64,000 bases of DNA. It comes from Pseudomonadota bacterium (GTDB lineage: Bacteria; Desulfobacterota; Desulfobacteria; Desulfobacterales; JAHIVH01). Position 1 is the first letter of the stretch. Every line of letters starts with the position of its first letter. The position numbers were made by a program, and so were the translations under genes. This document shows positions 1-9,502 of this stretch, piece by piece. Below the pieces are notes generated by a model. The model saw only the letters and a list, made by a program, of their open reading frames with translations. It was not told the origin of the DNA and ran no database searches. Where the stretch lies: assembly GCA_018816735.1 (NCBI GenBank), contig JAHIVH010000052.1:1-64000 (forward strand), read 5' to 3'.

Positions 1-150
1 ATCTGAAAACAGGGAAATACAATAAAAGAGTTCCTAAATCTACTCCTCGGAGATCCTGAGGCAAGATTTATGACTCGAAACGCCGATTCGGCCCTCTCGA
101 AAAAATCAAAAATGAGGGGTTTTCGGTCAGACACTAATTAAGGATATCTC

Positions 151-801
151 ATGGAATATTCACTTGATGAAATAGAGGCTCGTATATTAGGGGTTCTGAT
201 TGAAAAGCAGATGACCACGCCGGATTATTATCCACTAACCCTGAATGCGTTGCTGAATGGGTGCAATCAAAAATCAAACCGGAATCCGGTAATGAATTGC
301 GATGAAAACGAAGTGGAGAGTGCACTCCAGCGTCTGAGAGAAAAACACCTTGTTTGGCAGGTCAAAACCCATGGAAGCCGGACGGTCAAATTTGAGCATA
401 ATATGAAAGAGGCTGTTGATTTTTCAGCAGATGAATTGGGTATTATTTGTGTATTGCTTTTACGCGGCTCTCAGACGATTGGCGAGCTGAAATCCCGGAC
501 AACACGGATGGTGGAGTTCCACGGACTGGCTGCTGTAGAGCATATATTGCAAAAATTGATGAGTCATGAAAAAGGCCCTTTTGTTGAAAAACAAGCTCGT
601 ATGCCCGGTCAAAAAGAAAGTCGATATGCTCAACTCTTCTGTATGAGTGAACAGGAAGAATTGGGTTCAGATAATACGGGAAAGAAAGAAGATGCTGATA
701 ATGACCGGGTAGACCAGTTGGCGGAAAAAGTAGACGTGCTTGAAGCAGAACTACAGGATCTGAGGATGCAATTTTCAGAATTTAAACGGCAGTTTGAGTA
801 G
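151..801 (+). CDS. YceH/DUF480 (UPF0502) family protein
   Basis: A 216-residue protein of the YceH/DUF480 family, which folds as two winged-helix domains in tandem and has no firmly established role. The family opening (LDEIEARILGVLIEKQ, then TPDYYPLTLNAL) is at residues 5-31, the second winged-helix domain at roughly 90-170. The last 35 residues form a charged coiled coil with regular leucine and valine spacing, as in other family members. AAGGAT lies a few bases before the ATG and supports this start. It appears monocistronic and is convergent with the cyclase gene, whose stop codon is 12 bases downstream. The 150 bases before it hold no recognisable gene. Family assignment is firm; function is unknown. 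Confidence 0.9.
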   Translation: MEYSLDEIEARILGVLIEKQMTTPDYYPLTLNALLNGCNQKSNRNPVMNCDENEVESALQRLREKHLVWQVKTHGSRTVKFEHNMKEAVDFSADELGIICVLLLRGSQTIGELKSRTTRMVEFHGLAAVEHILQKLMSHEKGPFVEKQARMPGQKESRYAQLFCMSEQEELGSDNTGKKEDADNDRVDQLAEKVDVLEAELQDLRMQFSEFKRQFE

Positions 802-813
802 AAAAATGTGAAA

Positions 814-2919
814 TTATTTTTGGGTGAAAACCGTTATTCCGTCCCAGCCCTCACCTGGATTTTCCGATTTCATTTGTTCCGTTCGTTTGAAATAAAGCGC
901 AGATGGGCCGTCATCCGGGTGTCGTGATAAGATACTCTGAAAGACATCTTTTGCTTCATTCCATTTTCTGCTGCGATACAATGACAATCCCTCCTGGAAT
1001 TCCCTGATCATATCCCTTTTGTCAGATTCCGTTTTGTTGTGGAGACCCACAAGCTCAAATAGACGAACAGCATCGTCCTTGCCTTTTACTTTGACGATAT
1101 CAAGTTCGCGGACGAGAAAGTTTTTGGTTAGTCTCTTTTGGGTAAACTCGGTGATAATGATATGGGTCCCATACACTTTGTTAAGGCCTTCAAGGCGGGA
1201 GGCGAGGTTTACCGCATCGCCGATGACCGTGTAATCCATGAACTCATTGCTTCCCAGGTTCCCCACAGTAACCTCACCGGTATTGATGCCAATACCGATA
1301 TTCAGGTTTTCGATGCCCTTGATATCTTTTTTTTGAAGGCCCCAAAGCGCATGAATCATGTCAAGCGCTGTAATCGCCGCATGTTCAGGATGATCTGCCA
1401 GAAAAACAGGCGCGCCGAAAAATGCCATGATCGCATCACCCATCAGTTTGTCCAGGGTGCCGTTGTTTTTAAAAACAAGGGGAATCATGGCAGAGAAGTA
1501 AGTGTTCAAAAGTGTGCTTGTATCTTTTGCACCCAGTTTTTCAGACAGCGTTGTAAATCCCCTTAAATCGGAAAAAAGCATGGTGAGTTCCTGGCGCTTA
1601 CCTTCCAATGTAGACTTGATATCTCCCTTGATCAGTTCTGAAACTACGCTTGTGGATACATAGCGTCCAAACAGACCGGTGATCAAATGCTTTTTTCTTT
1701 TTTCAAATACTTTCTGAAGACCTGTACCAATGACAAACTGTAACAGGAGAACTGCTAAAAGCGGAGCAGCTTCCAGCCAGAAAAGCCATTTGACAAAAAG
1801 CAGATAGGCAATGCCGGAAATGGTGGCAATACCACCAATAAGGAAGAGTGTTGAAATCCATAGATTAATGGTTGTCCGGTAAAAAATAATCCCCGACATC
1901 CCGATAACACCTATAAGGAAAACGAGCATCCATTTACTGATATCGCCACTGCATTTTATGAATTTGCCGGTGATAATGGTTTCTGCGGCATGGGCGTGAC
2001 AGGATACGCCGAAATCCTGCTTCATGTCCACATCCAGAATATTTTCAAATTTGTCCTGAAGTGTGTCTGATTTCATAAAATGCGTGAACGGTGTATAGAA
2101 GAAATCCTTGTCTTCAACAAGGGCGCTTCCGATGATGACAAGTTTGTCTTTTATAACCGTTTTTGAAAATTGATTCAATACAGCATCACTGTAAGAGATA
2201 CTGGTGAATGAATCATGGCTGCCCTGAAAATTGACAAGAAGATCGGGGTAGGGCAGCCTAATATGGTTGCCATTTTTTTCTCCCATAATGAAGAAGTGTT
2301 TTTCTGAAAAATCAAACTCAAACTCAATATCAAGATAGGCACGGGCGAGTTCCAGTGAAAAAGACGGTATATATTCAAGCTCACCACTTTCAAGGGGTTT
2401 TGCATTGAGAAAAGGGATTTCTCTTAGAATCTGATGGTTCCGGTCGATAAACACATCGATAAATCCGTCTCCGATCATGGTTTTGCAGAAAATGGCCAGG
2501 GGGAGAGTACCTCCGCTCTGCGATGAACGGGCAAGAACAATGTTGCCACATTTTTCCATTGCTTGTGCCAGGGTTTCATCAACGGTTTCATCTTCATCCG
2601 GTTCGGAAAGGATCAGGTCAATGCCAATGACATTTGCGCCTGCCGTACACAGGTTTAAAAGGGCAGAAGCAAGATTCTCTCGCGACCAGCCTTGTTTGCT
2701 TCTCTTGAGGACCTGCTTGCTTGTTTCATCCATTAAAACCAGCACGATATTTCCTGATGTGGGAACGCTGCCCCGAAGGGCAAAATGGCGGTCATAAATA
2801 TAGCTGTCTGCCCAGGAAAAAAGATTGAACCGGTACAGTATGGATACACTAAAAATAATTATTACGGTGAAAAGGGCGGTATAAAGATTCTGTGATCGGT
2901 TCAGGGCTTTTTCGGTCAT
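814..2919 (-). CDS. CHASE2-domain adenylate cyclase
   Basis: A 701-residue membrane class III nucleotidyl cyclase predicted to make cAMP. A transmembrane segment (about residues 14-32) is followed by an extracytoplasmic CHASE2 sensor domain (about 40-320), three transmembrane helices (about 330-400) and a cyclase catalytic domain (about 440-625). Visible catalytic residues are the metal aspartates in FSDLRGFT and MGDAIMAFFG, the adenine-selecting Lys in TLDKLMGD, and the transition-state Asn/Arg in NLASRLE. A short TPR-like tail follows (GLSLYRSRKWNEAKDVF). The start codon overlaps the stop of the upstream secreted-protein gene by four bases (ATGA), so the two are translationally coupled. The Lys suggests ATP rather than GTP as substrate; the ligand sensed by CHASE2 is unknown. 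Confidence 0.9.
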   Translation of the reverse strand: MTEKALNRSQNLYTALFTVIIIFSVSILYRFNLFSWADSYIYDRHFALRGSVPTSGNIVLVLMDETSKQVLKRSKQGWSRENLASALLNLCTAGANVIGIDLILSEPDEDETVDETLAQAMEKCGNIVLARSSQSGGTLPLAIFCKTMIGDGFIDVFIDRNHQILREIPFLNAKPLESGELEYIPSFSLELARAYLDIEFEFDFSEKHFFIMGEKNGNHIRLPYPDLLVNFQGSHDSFTSISYSDAVLNQFSKTVIKDKLVIIGSALVEDKDFFYTPFTHFMKSDTLQDKFENILDVDMKQDFGVSCHAHAAETIITGKFIKCSGDISKWMLVFLIGVIGMSGIIFYRTTINLWISTLFLIGGIATISGIAYLLFVKWLFWLEAAPLLAVLLLQFVIGTGLQKVFEKRKKHLITGLFGRYVSTSVVSELIKGDIKSTLEGKRQELTMLFSDLRGFTTLSEKLGAKDTSTLLNTYFSAMIPLVFKNNGTLDKLMGDAIMAFFGAPVFLADHPEHAAITALDMIHALWGLQKKDIKGIENLNIGIGINTGEVTVGNLGSNEFMDYTVIGDAVNLASRLEGLNKVYGTHIIITEFTQKRLTKNFLVRELDIVKVKGKDDAVRLFELVGLHNKTESDKRDMIREFQEGLSLYRSRKWNEAKDVFQSILSRHPDDGPSALYFKRTEQMKSENPGEGWDGITVFTQK

Positions 2920-3953
2920 GATCGATCAATCCCGGATAGGAAAAACAGGGGGTCAAGGCATCCTTTAATGCCACCAATCGGGCTGTTTACAATAACGATT
3001 ATCCTGCATTTTTTGAGAATCATGCTGGATGCGTCTTCTGCTTTCAATTGAGACGCATCGTCCTTGCTGATGATCAGGTTTACCTTTGAGATACCTTCTG
3101 TCTCTATGGCATCTTTTACGATAAAACGGCTTCTCTTTTTTTTCTTTTCATCTGCAAGTGCTTCTTTGGCAGAAATAAGTTTCTGGATGGCATAAAGAAG
3201 TTCTTTTGATAAATTGGTCTGGCCTTCTATGTGTTCTTTCGATTCGTCGGTCACCACATAGCGGGCCATCCCGCGATTTTGAAGCGCCTTTTCATCGACG
3301 GTCTTGAGTTCATAAAGGGTTTCACCTGTCTCACTTTTAATTTTGGGAAACAGGGCCGGTTGAATGCTTTTTCCCCTGGCAAGTCCTCTTGCATCTATTA
3401 CGAGCCAGGATTCGACATCTTCTTCCTTTTCCGGTGCGATGATTTTTTTGGGGAAATCGTGCCAGATATCTGTATTATTTTTCAGATGCCCAAGGAGTTT
3501 TGCGGTCAACCCTTCTACCCCTGAAATAGGTGTTTTAAGCGTTATTTCAATATAGGGCCGGTTGTTTTCCGTCTTCCATTCCGAGCTATGGTCTATAGGC
3601 CGTATCAAGGCTTTTAGGTGTATCAGAACCTGTCCCTTCCCCAGTTGATCAAGGACAGTCTGATCGTCAAGATTTACACCGGCTGAGATTTTCAAGATCG
3701 ATTGCATGGCAGTGACTCTTGCCGCTCTCGCAGCCATCGCCCGTGACCCGTCGTTCATATCCGGATATGCCTTCCCGATACCGTAAATCATCCCGTTGTC
3801 CCAGTCTATGCGACCGTTGCTGAATCTTTCGATATAGGGCGAGAATTTGTCGTTGTCTGTACTGCGAGAGTCAGACGGAAAAATACCGGCTGCGATAAAA
3901 ACAAGAAGAATGACATATCCGTTTTTTAAGGCGAATTTATTTTTCAGCATCAT
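2916..3953 (-). CDS. exported LPP20-like protein, partner of the cyclase
   Basis: A 345-residue protein with an N-terminal hydrophobic segment (about residues 13-26) that reads as a signal peptide without a lipobox. Residues 50-140 (GIGKAYPD, then MAARAARVTAMQSIL) resemble the LPP20/FlgT-N-like domain of envelope proteins, in which a glycine-rich strand is followed by an alanine-rich helix. The rest has no recognised domain; a basic KKKKRSRF patch lies near residue 275. It is coupled by a 4-base overlap to the CHASE2 cyclase gene, which suggests a periplasmic role connected with that sensor, but this is inference. AGAGG just upstream supports the start. No specific function can be assigned. 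Confidence 0.75.
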   Translation of the reverse strand: MMLKNKFALKNGYVILLVFIAAGIFPSDSRSTDNDKFSPYIERFSNGRIDWDNGMIYGIGKAYPDMNDGSRAMAARAARVTAMQSILKISAGVNLDDQTVLDQLGKGQVLIHLKALIRPIDHSSEWKTENNRPYIEITLKTPISGVEGLTAKLLGHLKNNTDIWHDFPKKIIAPEKEEDVESWLVIDARGLARGKSIQPALFPKIKSETGETLYELKTVDEKALQNRGMARYVVTDESKEHIEGQTNLSKELLYAIQKLISAKEALADEKKKKRSRFIVKDAIETEGISKVNLIISKDDASQLKAEDASSMILKKCRIIVIVNSPIGGIKGCLDPLFFLSGIDRS

Positions 3954-3993
3954 GACCTCTTATGATGGCATTTGGTATAATAAAACCGGTGTT

Positions 3994-5262
3994 TTATTCG
4001 TCCAGTCTGAATAATGTTCTTGTAAAATCCAGATACATGGAAACATTCCTGTGGTCACCACTGTTTTTCAGGAGCTGGATTGGATCATGCAGTATTTTAT
4101 TGATCAGGGCATCCGTCATTTTGTGAATGGCATTGGCGTCTTCTTCTGATAAATGTTTCAGATGTTGCAGTGTTTTTCCGAATTCTCCTTCTGCAAGATC
4201 GTTCAGCCGGTTCTTCAGCGCAATAATGGTTGGTACTACATGAAGACTGTCAATCCACTCCCGGAAACGTATGACAGCCTCATCGACAATGCGCTCTGCT
4301 TTTAATGCTTCTTTCTGCCGTTCTTCAAGATTCTCGTCTATGACATTTTTAAGATCGTCAATATCATAAACATACGCATTGGAAAGTTTATTGATGTCAG
4401 GGTCTATATCCCGGGGAACAGCGATGTCGATGAAGAACAGAGACCGGCTTCGCCGGCTTTTCAGGATTTTTTTGACATCTTCCTTTTTGATGATAAATCC
4501 CGGTGCACCTGTGGAACTTACGATAATATCCACATGCTCAAGGGACGGAATGATTTCCTCAAATTTTAGAGCTTCTCCGTGAAACCGTTTTGAAAGTGAG
4601 ACGGCTCTCTCGAATGTTCGGTTGGCTACAAAAATTTTTTCCACTTTATTCCTGATCAGATGCTCTACCGCCAGTTCTGCCATTTCACCGGCGCCTACGA
4701 GAAGCACTTTTTTTTCATCAAGATTGCCGAATATTTTTCTCGCCAGTTCAACTGCCGCATAACTGATGGATACAGCACTGTCTCCAATACCGGTTTCACT
4801 TCGTATGCGTTTGGCCACATTGAACGTTCTGTGGAGAAGACGGTTTAAGATAACACCGGATATTTTTTTTTCTGTGGCCACCCGGTATGCGTCTTTCACC
4901 TGACCCAGGATCTGGGGTTCTCCAAGGACCATTGAATCGAGGCTTGCAGCCACTTTGAAGATATGTGAGACTGCTTCATCTCCCTGGTATACATAGATTG
5001 ACTTTTCAAATTGTTCAAGAGAAATGGATTTGAAATCCGAGATGGTGGAGAGAACAGATGAAACGCAATTATCCGGTTCTTCAGTTGTGAAAAGGATTTC
5101 CATTCGATTGCATGTGGAAATGAGTATGGTTTCTTTAAGTGTTTCGATCTCCCGCAATATATCGAGGGCCAGGTGCACCTCCTCACCGGAGAAGGCGAGC
5201 TGTTCCCGTAATGCAACCGGTGCTGTTTTATGATTCAATCCCAATAATACGATTTCAGTCAT
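3994..5262 (-). CDS. hemA: glutamyl-tRNA reductase
   Basis: Glutamyl-tRNA reductase, 422 residues, the usual length. It reduces glutamyl-tRNA to glutamate-1-semialdehyde with NADPH, the first step of C5-pathway tetrapyrrole synthesis. Seen: the N-terminal GLNHKTAPVALRE signature, the catalytic cysteine in ISTCNRMEI near residue 50, the GEPQILGQVKDAY motif around 115-127, the NADPH-binding Rossmann motif VLLVGAGEMAEL near 185, and the C-terminal dimerisation helix. It lies just downstream of ccsA and the precorrin-2 dehydrogenase gene on the same strand. That grouping fits an organism that makes haem through siroheme, as sulfate reducers do. Confidence 0.97.
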   Translation of the reverse strand: MTEIVLLGLNHKTAPVALREQLAFSGEEVHLALDILREIETLKETILISTCNRMEILFTTEEPDNCVSSVLSTISDFKSISLEQFEKSIYVYQGDEAVSHIFKVAASLDSMVLGEPQILGQVKDAYRVATEKKISGVILNRLLHRTFNVAKRIRSETGIGDSAVSISYAAVELARKIFGNLDEKKVLLVGAGEMAELAVEHLIRNKVEKIFVANRTFERAVSLSKRFHGEALKFEEIIPSLEHVDIIVSSTGAPGFIIKKEDVKKILKSRRSRSLFFIDIAVPRDIDPDINKLSNAYVYDIDDLKNVIDENLEERQKEALKAERIVDEAVIRFREWIDSLHVVPTIIALKNRLNDLAEGEFGKTLQHLKHLSEEDANAIHKMTDALINKILHDPIQLLKNSGDHRNVSMYLDFTRTLFRLDE

Positions 5263-5291
5263 GACGCATATCTTGTATTTCTATTATTCAT

Positions 5292-6107
5292 TTACCATGT
5301 TGTAAATTTACCATGGTGTCCTTCAAGGAGCATATTAACGCCAAAAAACGTAAATAACAGCACGATAAAGCCGATAATTGCCATGATGGCCGATCGTCTC
5401 CCTCTCCAACCAACGGTCAGGCGCTCATGCAACAGCACGGCATACAAAAGCCATGATATGCCGGACCACACTTCTTTGGGGTCCCAGCTCCAGAATCGTC
5501 CCCAGATCATTTTGGCATAAACCATCCCTGTCGCAAGGCCTATGGTGATAGCCGTAAATCCTACAATAATGCAAAGATAACCTGTCTGGTCGATCAGCTC
5601 CAGCGAAGGAAGGCGCTTGAAGAAATAACCGTGTTTTTTTGTTTTGATGGCATGTTCCTGGATCAGATAAAGAACCCCTGCGCCAAATGCCAGGGAAAAT
5701 GCGGCTTCACCAATAAAAATTGTTATAATATGTCCGGTCAGCCATATACTTTTAAATATATTACCGGATGCTACGGCAACATCCGGAAATTTCACAGCAG
5801 CAATCATGATAATGGTCACAAGAGGTGCTGCAAACGTACCTAAAATTTTAAGATTCAACCTCGATCTTAATATAAGAAATACACCGGAAAGGGAAAGGGC
5901 GGCTATGGAAAGGGTCTGATGCAGATTTTGAGCGGGCATTTCTCCGGTTTGAACAAATGCCATCAGCGTCTGGCCACCATGAATCACAAATCCGATAAGG
6001 ATCAAAATAAAACCCGTTTTCTGAAAATGTTCTTTCTGGATGGCAAAATATAAAACATAACAGAGTGTGCTTAAGAAATATAATATCAATACCGCAATCA
6101 GCGTCAT
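5292..6107 (-). CDS. ccsA: cytochrome c assembly protein CcsA/HemX family
   Basis: A 271-residue polytopic membrane protein with about eight hydrophobic helices and the tryptophan-rich haem-handling motif WGRFWSWDPKEVW near residues 205-217, followed by a conserved His (LLHERL). This is the CcsA/HemX family that presents haem for cytochrome c maturation. Genes of this type next to hemA have also been proposed to tune HemA levels, so it could act as HemX. The gene lies 29 bases upstream of hemA. The length fits the short CcsA/HemX form rather than the long CcmF form. No ResB/Ccs1 partner is present in the window. Confidence 0.88.
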   Translation of the reverse strand: MTLIAVLILYFLSTLCYVLYFAIQKEHFQKTGFILILIGFVIHGGQTLMAFVQTGEMPAQNLHQTLSIAALSLSGVFLILRSRLNLKILGTFAAPLVTIIMIAAVKFPDVAVASGNIFKSIWLTGHIITIFIGEAAFSLAFGAGVLYLIQEHAIKTKKHGYFFKRLPSLELIDQTGYLCIIVGFTAITIGLATGMVYAKMIWGRFWSWDPKEVWSGISWLLYAVLLHERLTVGWRGRRSAIMAIIGFIVLLFTFFGVNMLLEGHHGKFTTW

Positions 6108-6183
6108 GATGATTCCCTTATTTCCGGTGCTTTGCCAGAGCCATTATCTCTGATGGCCCTCTGGGTTTAATCAACAGCCTGAT

Positions 6184-6858
6184 TTAAGATTTGGATTGAG
6201 AATCGAAAATCAGGTCACTCATCCTATATGCCTTTCCCGTTGCTTCGTAAAGCAATGAATCCACTTTTGCCGTGTTTCCCTTTCGTATCAGGTCCAGAAG
6301 CCCTTTTTGGATCAGGTCTTCAAAAATGGTCCTATGGGTGTCCGGATCATGAGATTCATGGAGGAGTTTTTCCCGGAGATTGCCCATTAAAGACAGAAAT
6401 TCAGCATACTCGCTGCCAAATTCCTTTTCCAAATCCTGGCGCAGTTTTTTTGCAAGAGCAGGGCTTTTGCCGTTTGTGGAGATTGCGATTGAAAGGTCAC
6501 CACGGCTGACCACAGAAGGAACCAGAAAATCGCTCTCTTCGGGTTGATCGGAAATATTGCATAATATGTTCAGGGTTTCAGCATCATTTTTGATGCGGAG
6601 ATTAAGCGCTTTATCATCTGTTGTGGCAACCACTATAAATGCAGCCTCAATATCGGACCGGTCGTATTCCTTTTTTTTTAGAATCAGGGGGTGTTGTTCG
6701 GCAAACGTTGTCAGGGTTTCTGAAAATACAGGGCTTACAGCGGTTACAATCGCACCACATCTGAAAAGCATTTTGGCTTTTCGGGTGCCCACTTTTCCAC
6801 CGCCTATCACCAGGCAGTGTTTTCCCATCACATCAAGAAAAACAGGATAATACCGCAT
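6184..6858 (-). CDS. precorrin-2 dehydrogenase / sirohydrochlorin ferrochelatase-like (CysG N-terminal type)
   Basis: A stand-alone siroheme-synthase N-terminal module that oxidises precorrin-2 to sirohydrochlorin with NAD and may also insert iron. The Rossmann motif CLVIGGGKVGTRKAKML is near the N-terminus, VVATTDD marks the NAD site, and the dimerisation segment ISTNGKSPALAKKLR is at about 125-140 of this model. The frame opens 18 codons upstream at 6912, but the family begins at MRYYPVFLDV, so the ATG at 6858 is preferred. There is no uroporphyrinogen methyltransferase domain, as expected where that activity is separate. Together with ccsA and hemA it supplies siroheme for sulfite reductase and for siroheme-derived haem. 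Confidence 0.9.
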   Translation of the reverse strand: MRYYPVFLDVMGKHCLVIGGGKVGTRKAKMLFRCGAIVTAVSPVFSETLTTFAEQHPLILKKKEYDRSDIEAAFIVVATTDDKALNLRIKNDAETLNILCNISDQPEESDFLVPSVVSRGDLSIAISTNGKSPALAKKLRQDLEKEFGSEYAEFLSLMGNLREKLLHESHDPDTHRTIFEDLIQKGLLDLIRKGNTAKVDSLLYEATGKAYRMSDLIFDSQSKS

Positions 6859-6904
6859 ATCAGTTTTGCCTCTCATAGTTGCTGTTTTGTTCTTTACGGA
6901 TCTG

Positions 6905-7675
6905 TCAAACACGTATCCGTAAAAGATCTTCTGCCAAAATCAGCGGGCCACTATATGCCCTGCGACATTGTTTTGCAAGATCAACTTTTTCACACACCGG
7001 ATAAAAGTGTGTGATAACCAGTTTCCTGACACCTGCTTTTTCTGCCATTTCGCCAGCTATGGCCGGTGTCGAATGCTTGTCTTTTTTGAACTCATCCGGG
7101 AATGCCGTCTCACAAATAAGCAGATCCGCATTTTTCGAAAGTTCAATCAGGTTTTCACTGAAATCCGTATCTCCTGAATAAACAACGGACTTCCCGCTTG
7201 AAGTTGAAATCCGGTATGCCACGCTTTCATCTGCATGCGCGACTTTTGCCACCCGAACCGTAAAATCGTCATGGGTCATTTCAGGCTTTTCATCCGGATT
7301 CATCTCAATGAGTGTGAGAAAATCCGGTTCAGGCGCCATCCAGTTGCCATAAGCATGTTTCAGGCGGTCGAAGAATTCGAGAAATCTATTGCCGCCTGTA
7401 AGGGTGATTCCCCCCTGTCGCTTCAGGGGTTCATGGTATCTGGTGGCAAAAAGGACAGGGATCATTTCACTGGTATGGTCAGGATGAAAGTGGCTGTAGA
7501 AAATATGGCTGATGTGGTTCAGGGTCTTCCCCGCCTCAAGAAGTCGCCTCATGGTGCCGGGACCGGAATCAAATACAATGGTGTGCCGGTTGATTTCCAT
7601 CATCACGGAGCAGGCGCTTCTTTGAAGGGAGGGTACGGCCGTCCCCGATCCCAGTATGGTTACGTTTATGTCCAT
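6905..7675 (-). CDS. metallo-beta-lactamase-fold hydrolase (RNase Z/ElaC-like)
   Basis: A 257-residue MBL-fold protein of the RNase Z/ElaC-related group. The metal motif HFHPDHTSE (HxHxDH) is at about residues 63-71 after ILGSGTAVPS. Later ligands are seen in HADESVAY, YSGDTDFSENL and ITHFYPVCE. The exosite arm used by true RNase Z for tRNA binding is not evident, so a general hydrolase or phosphodiesterase is as likely. The frame can be opened with a TTG at 7693, but the ATG at 7675 matches the family start MDINVTILGSG. It overlaps the 5' end of the longer precorrin-2 dehydrogenase frame by only a few bases, consistent with co-transcription from upstream. Confidence 0.85.
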   Translation of the reverse strand: MDINVTILGSGTAVPSLQRSACSVMMEINRHTIVFDSGPGTMRRLLEAGKTLNHISHIFYSHFHPDHTSEMIPVLFATRYHEPLKRQGGITLTGGNRFLEFFDRLKHAYGNWMAPEPDFLTLIEMNPDEKPEMTHDDFTVRVAKVAHADESVAYRISTSSGKSVVYSGDTDFSENLIELSKNADLLICETAFPDEFKKDKHSTPAIAGEMAEKAGVRKLVITHFYPVCEKVDLAKQCRRAYSGPLILAEDLLRIRV

Positions 7676-7695
7676 TGCAAATTGCCTTGCCAAGT

Positions 7696-8685
7696 CTATT
7701 TGCTTTCAGCCCGTTTTTCAACCCTGGTGATGATCCAGGTTGACAGCTTTTTGGAATCCTTTATATCCACGATATCCTTAAGGTCAGGCACGGAAATTTC
7801 GGCACGGGCCATATTTTTATGACCACCAGCTGACCCCAGTTTTCCAAAACTGCCGCTGGCCACTTTACCGGCGTCCCTTCTAAGACCGTCGTTTCGGAAA
7901 ATAATGATAAGGGTTTTATTGTAAATGCCGGATACGATGCTCCAATTGATGGTGTGCACTTTCATGAAAAAATCTGCGACCAGGACACACACATCCGGGT
8001 TAACAACCGATCCAAGATGGGCAAAAATTCTTTTCCGGCGGATGCTTTTTTCCTGGAGTGCCAGCTTGAAATACTTCAGGAAATCCATTGAAATTTCCGA
8101 TTGCTCAATCTTTCTTGCCAGGTGAATATTGGCCCGGCGAAATAAAAATTGAAAGGCCCGGACATCCTCGTTGGATGATTTGCCTTCAAAATTACATGTG
8201 TCTGTTTTAATAGCATAAAAAAGAGCTGTGGCCAGCTTGATGGAGGGTTTTATTTTGGCAGCCCTTAAGTATTCGGTTAACAAGGCGGCGGCAGAACCGT
8301 ATTTGGGCTTGATGTCTACAAAAGGCGCCTTGTCAAAAGACACTGGGTGGTGATCGATAATGGCGTTGTAAGCGAACTGCGTAAATTTTTCATTATGATC
8401 CGGCTGGGAATCCACAATCACAAATTTGGTGAAATCTTCTTTTTTAATCTGATCCACATAAACCAGTTTGACGCCAAGAAGCTCGATCATGGCGATATTA
8501 TCAGGCCGTTTAACCACATTGATGTTGGAAATGGTTACATTGCCGACCTTTCGCCAGAGAATCCGTTTAATGGCCATGGAACAGGCAATGGCATCAGGAT
8601 CGGCGTTTATCGTAATAAGTACCTGGTCTTCACCTGTAAACTGGCTGTAGAACCGTTTGAGTTTTTCCTGAATTGAAATAGTCAT
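7696..8685 (-). CDS. DHH/DHHA1 family phosphoesterase
   Basis: A 329-residue DHH-superfamily phosphoesterase similar to NrnA-type oligoribonuclease/pAp phosphatases. Motif I reads INADPDAIACS, motif II IVDSQPDHN, motif III IIDHHP, and the C-terminal DHHA1 substrate-binding domain ends with GSAGGHKNMARAEI. The first residue of motif I is Asn where many members have His (HxDPDA), a modest deviation that could alter metal binding. It sits between trmL upstream and the MBL-fold gene downstream (about 20 bases away), all on the minus strand. Substrate could be nanoRNA, pAp or a cyclic-dinucleotide product; the sequence alone does not decide. Confidence 0.85.
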   Translation of the reverse strand: MTISIQEKLKRFYSQFTGEDQVLITINADPDAIACSMAIKRILWRKVGNVTISNINVVKRPDNIAMIELLGVKLVYVDQIKKEDFTKFVIVDSQPDHNEKFTQFAYNAIIDHHPVSFDKAPFVDIKPKYGSAAALLTEYLRAAKIKPSIKLATALFYAIKTDTCNFEGKSSNEDVRAFQFLFRRANIHLARKIEQSEISMDFLKYFKLALQEKSIRRKRIFAHLGSVVNPDVCVLVADFFMKVHTINWSIVSGIYNKTLIIIFRNDGLRRDAGKVASGSFGKLGSAGGHKNMARAEISVPDLKDIVDIKDSKKLSTWIITRVEKRAESK

Positions 8686-8747
8686 TTGAACAGGGTGCCA
8701 GGTAAACGATTGCGTGGCACCACTTCTCTCCTTCTGGATATGGATTA

Positions 8748-9239
8748 TTAACTATCCTGCAACCACTCGTGTGGCGGATTCATTTTACGAAGGCTTTCAA
8801 AAAGGGCGATTCCTACAGACGTTGACAGGTTAAGGCACCGAATATCCTTTTTTATGGGAATATAATAAGTGCAGTTCGGGTATCGATCAATAATTTTTCC
8901 AGGAATCCCATTTGTCTCAGACCCGAATACAAGAAAAAGTCTTTTGGGTGCCTGAAGCTCCCAGAAGGATTGGATACCGTTTTTTGAAAAAAGAGCCATC
9001 TCGTTTGTTTCCGGTTTCATATTAAACAGAAAATCACTAAAATCATCCCAGACAGAAAGCCTGACCTTGTGCCAGTAGTCGAGCCCGGCCCGTTTGACTT
9101 CCCGGCTCTCAAGCGAGAATCCAAGAGGTTTTATAAGGTGCAGAAACGCGTCAGCACCAATGCAGGTCCGCCCGATATTCCCCGTGTTCCAGTGCACATC
9201 CGGTGCAATCAGAACCACATGTCTTTCAACGGTTTCCAT
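8748..9239 (-). CDS. trmL: tRNA (cytidine/uridine-34 2'-O)-methyltransferase TrmL
   Basis: A 163-residue SPOUT-class RNA methyltransferase, about the length of TrmL, which 2'-O-methylates the wobble base of tRNA-Leu. Motif 1 is IAPDVHWNTGNIGRTC at the N-terminus, motif 2 LVFGSETNGIP near residue 105, and motif 3 RCLNLSTSVGIALFE near 138-152, all parts of the trefoil knot that binds SAM. The usual RSLNLS of motif 3 reads RCLNLS here, a small change. It is the first gene of the minus-strand run below 9.2 kb. The 263 bases upstream, before the divergent lipoprotein gene, contain no recognisable RNA. Confidence 0.9.
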   Translation of the reverse strand: METVERHVVLIAPDVHWNTGNIGRTCIGADAFLHLIKPLGFSLESREVKRAGLDYWHKVRLSVWDDFSDFLFNMKPETNEMALFSKNGIQSFWELQAPKRLFLVFGSETNGIPGKIIDRYPNCTYYIPIKKDIRCLNLSTSVGIALFESLRKMNPPHEWLQDS

Positions 9240-9502
9240 TGACCTCTCACCCGGGTTTTTACATACGTCATTCCCAAAAGTCCTATGGGACGATCTCTAC
9301 CACGGATTGGTCTAATAATAAACTGAAAAACCATTGAGATAATTCAAAAGATCATAAAATGTATTTCGGAGAAATTTTGCATATCTACGTATGCTGCATC
9401 ACATTTCATAATAGCGTAACCAGAAAGCAATTGAAAATGCCGGTTAAACATTCTATGGTTGCCTTCTGATAAAATAGTAATTTCTTTTAGACGAGGTGAC
9501 CG

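Noticed and set aside
1138..1566. 142-codon open frame opposite the cyclase catalytic domain
   Set aside because: It is an antisense shadow of a well-conserved coding region, has no ribosome binding site and no protein-like pattern.
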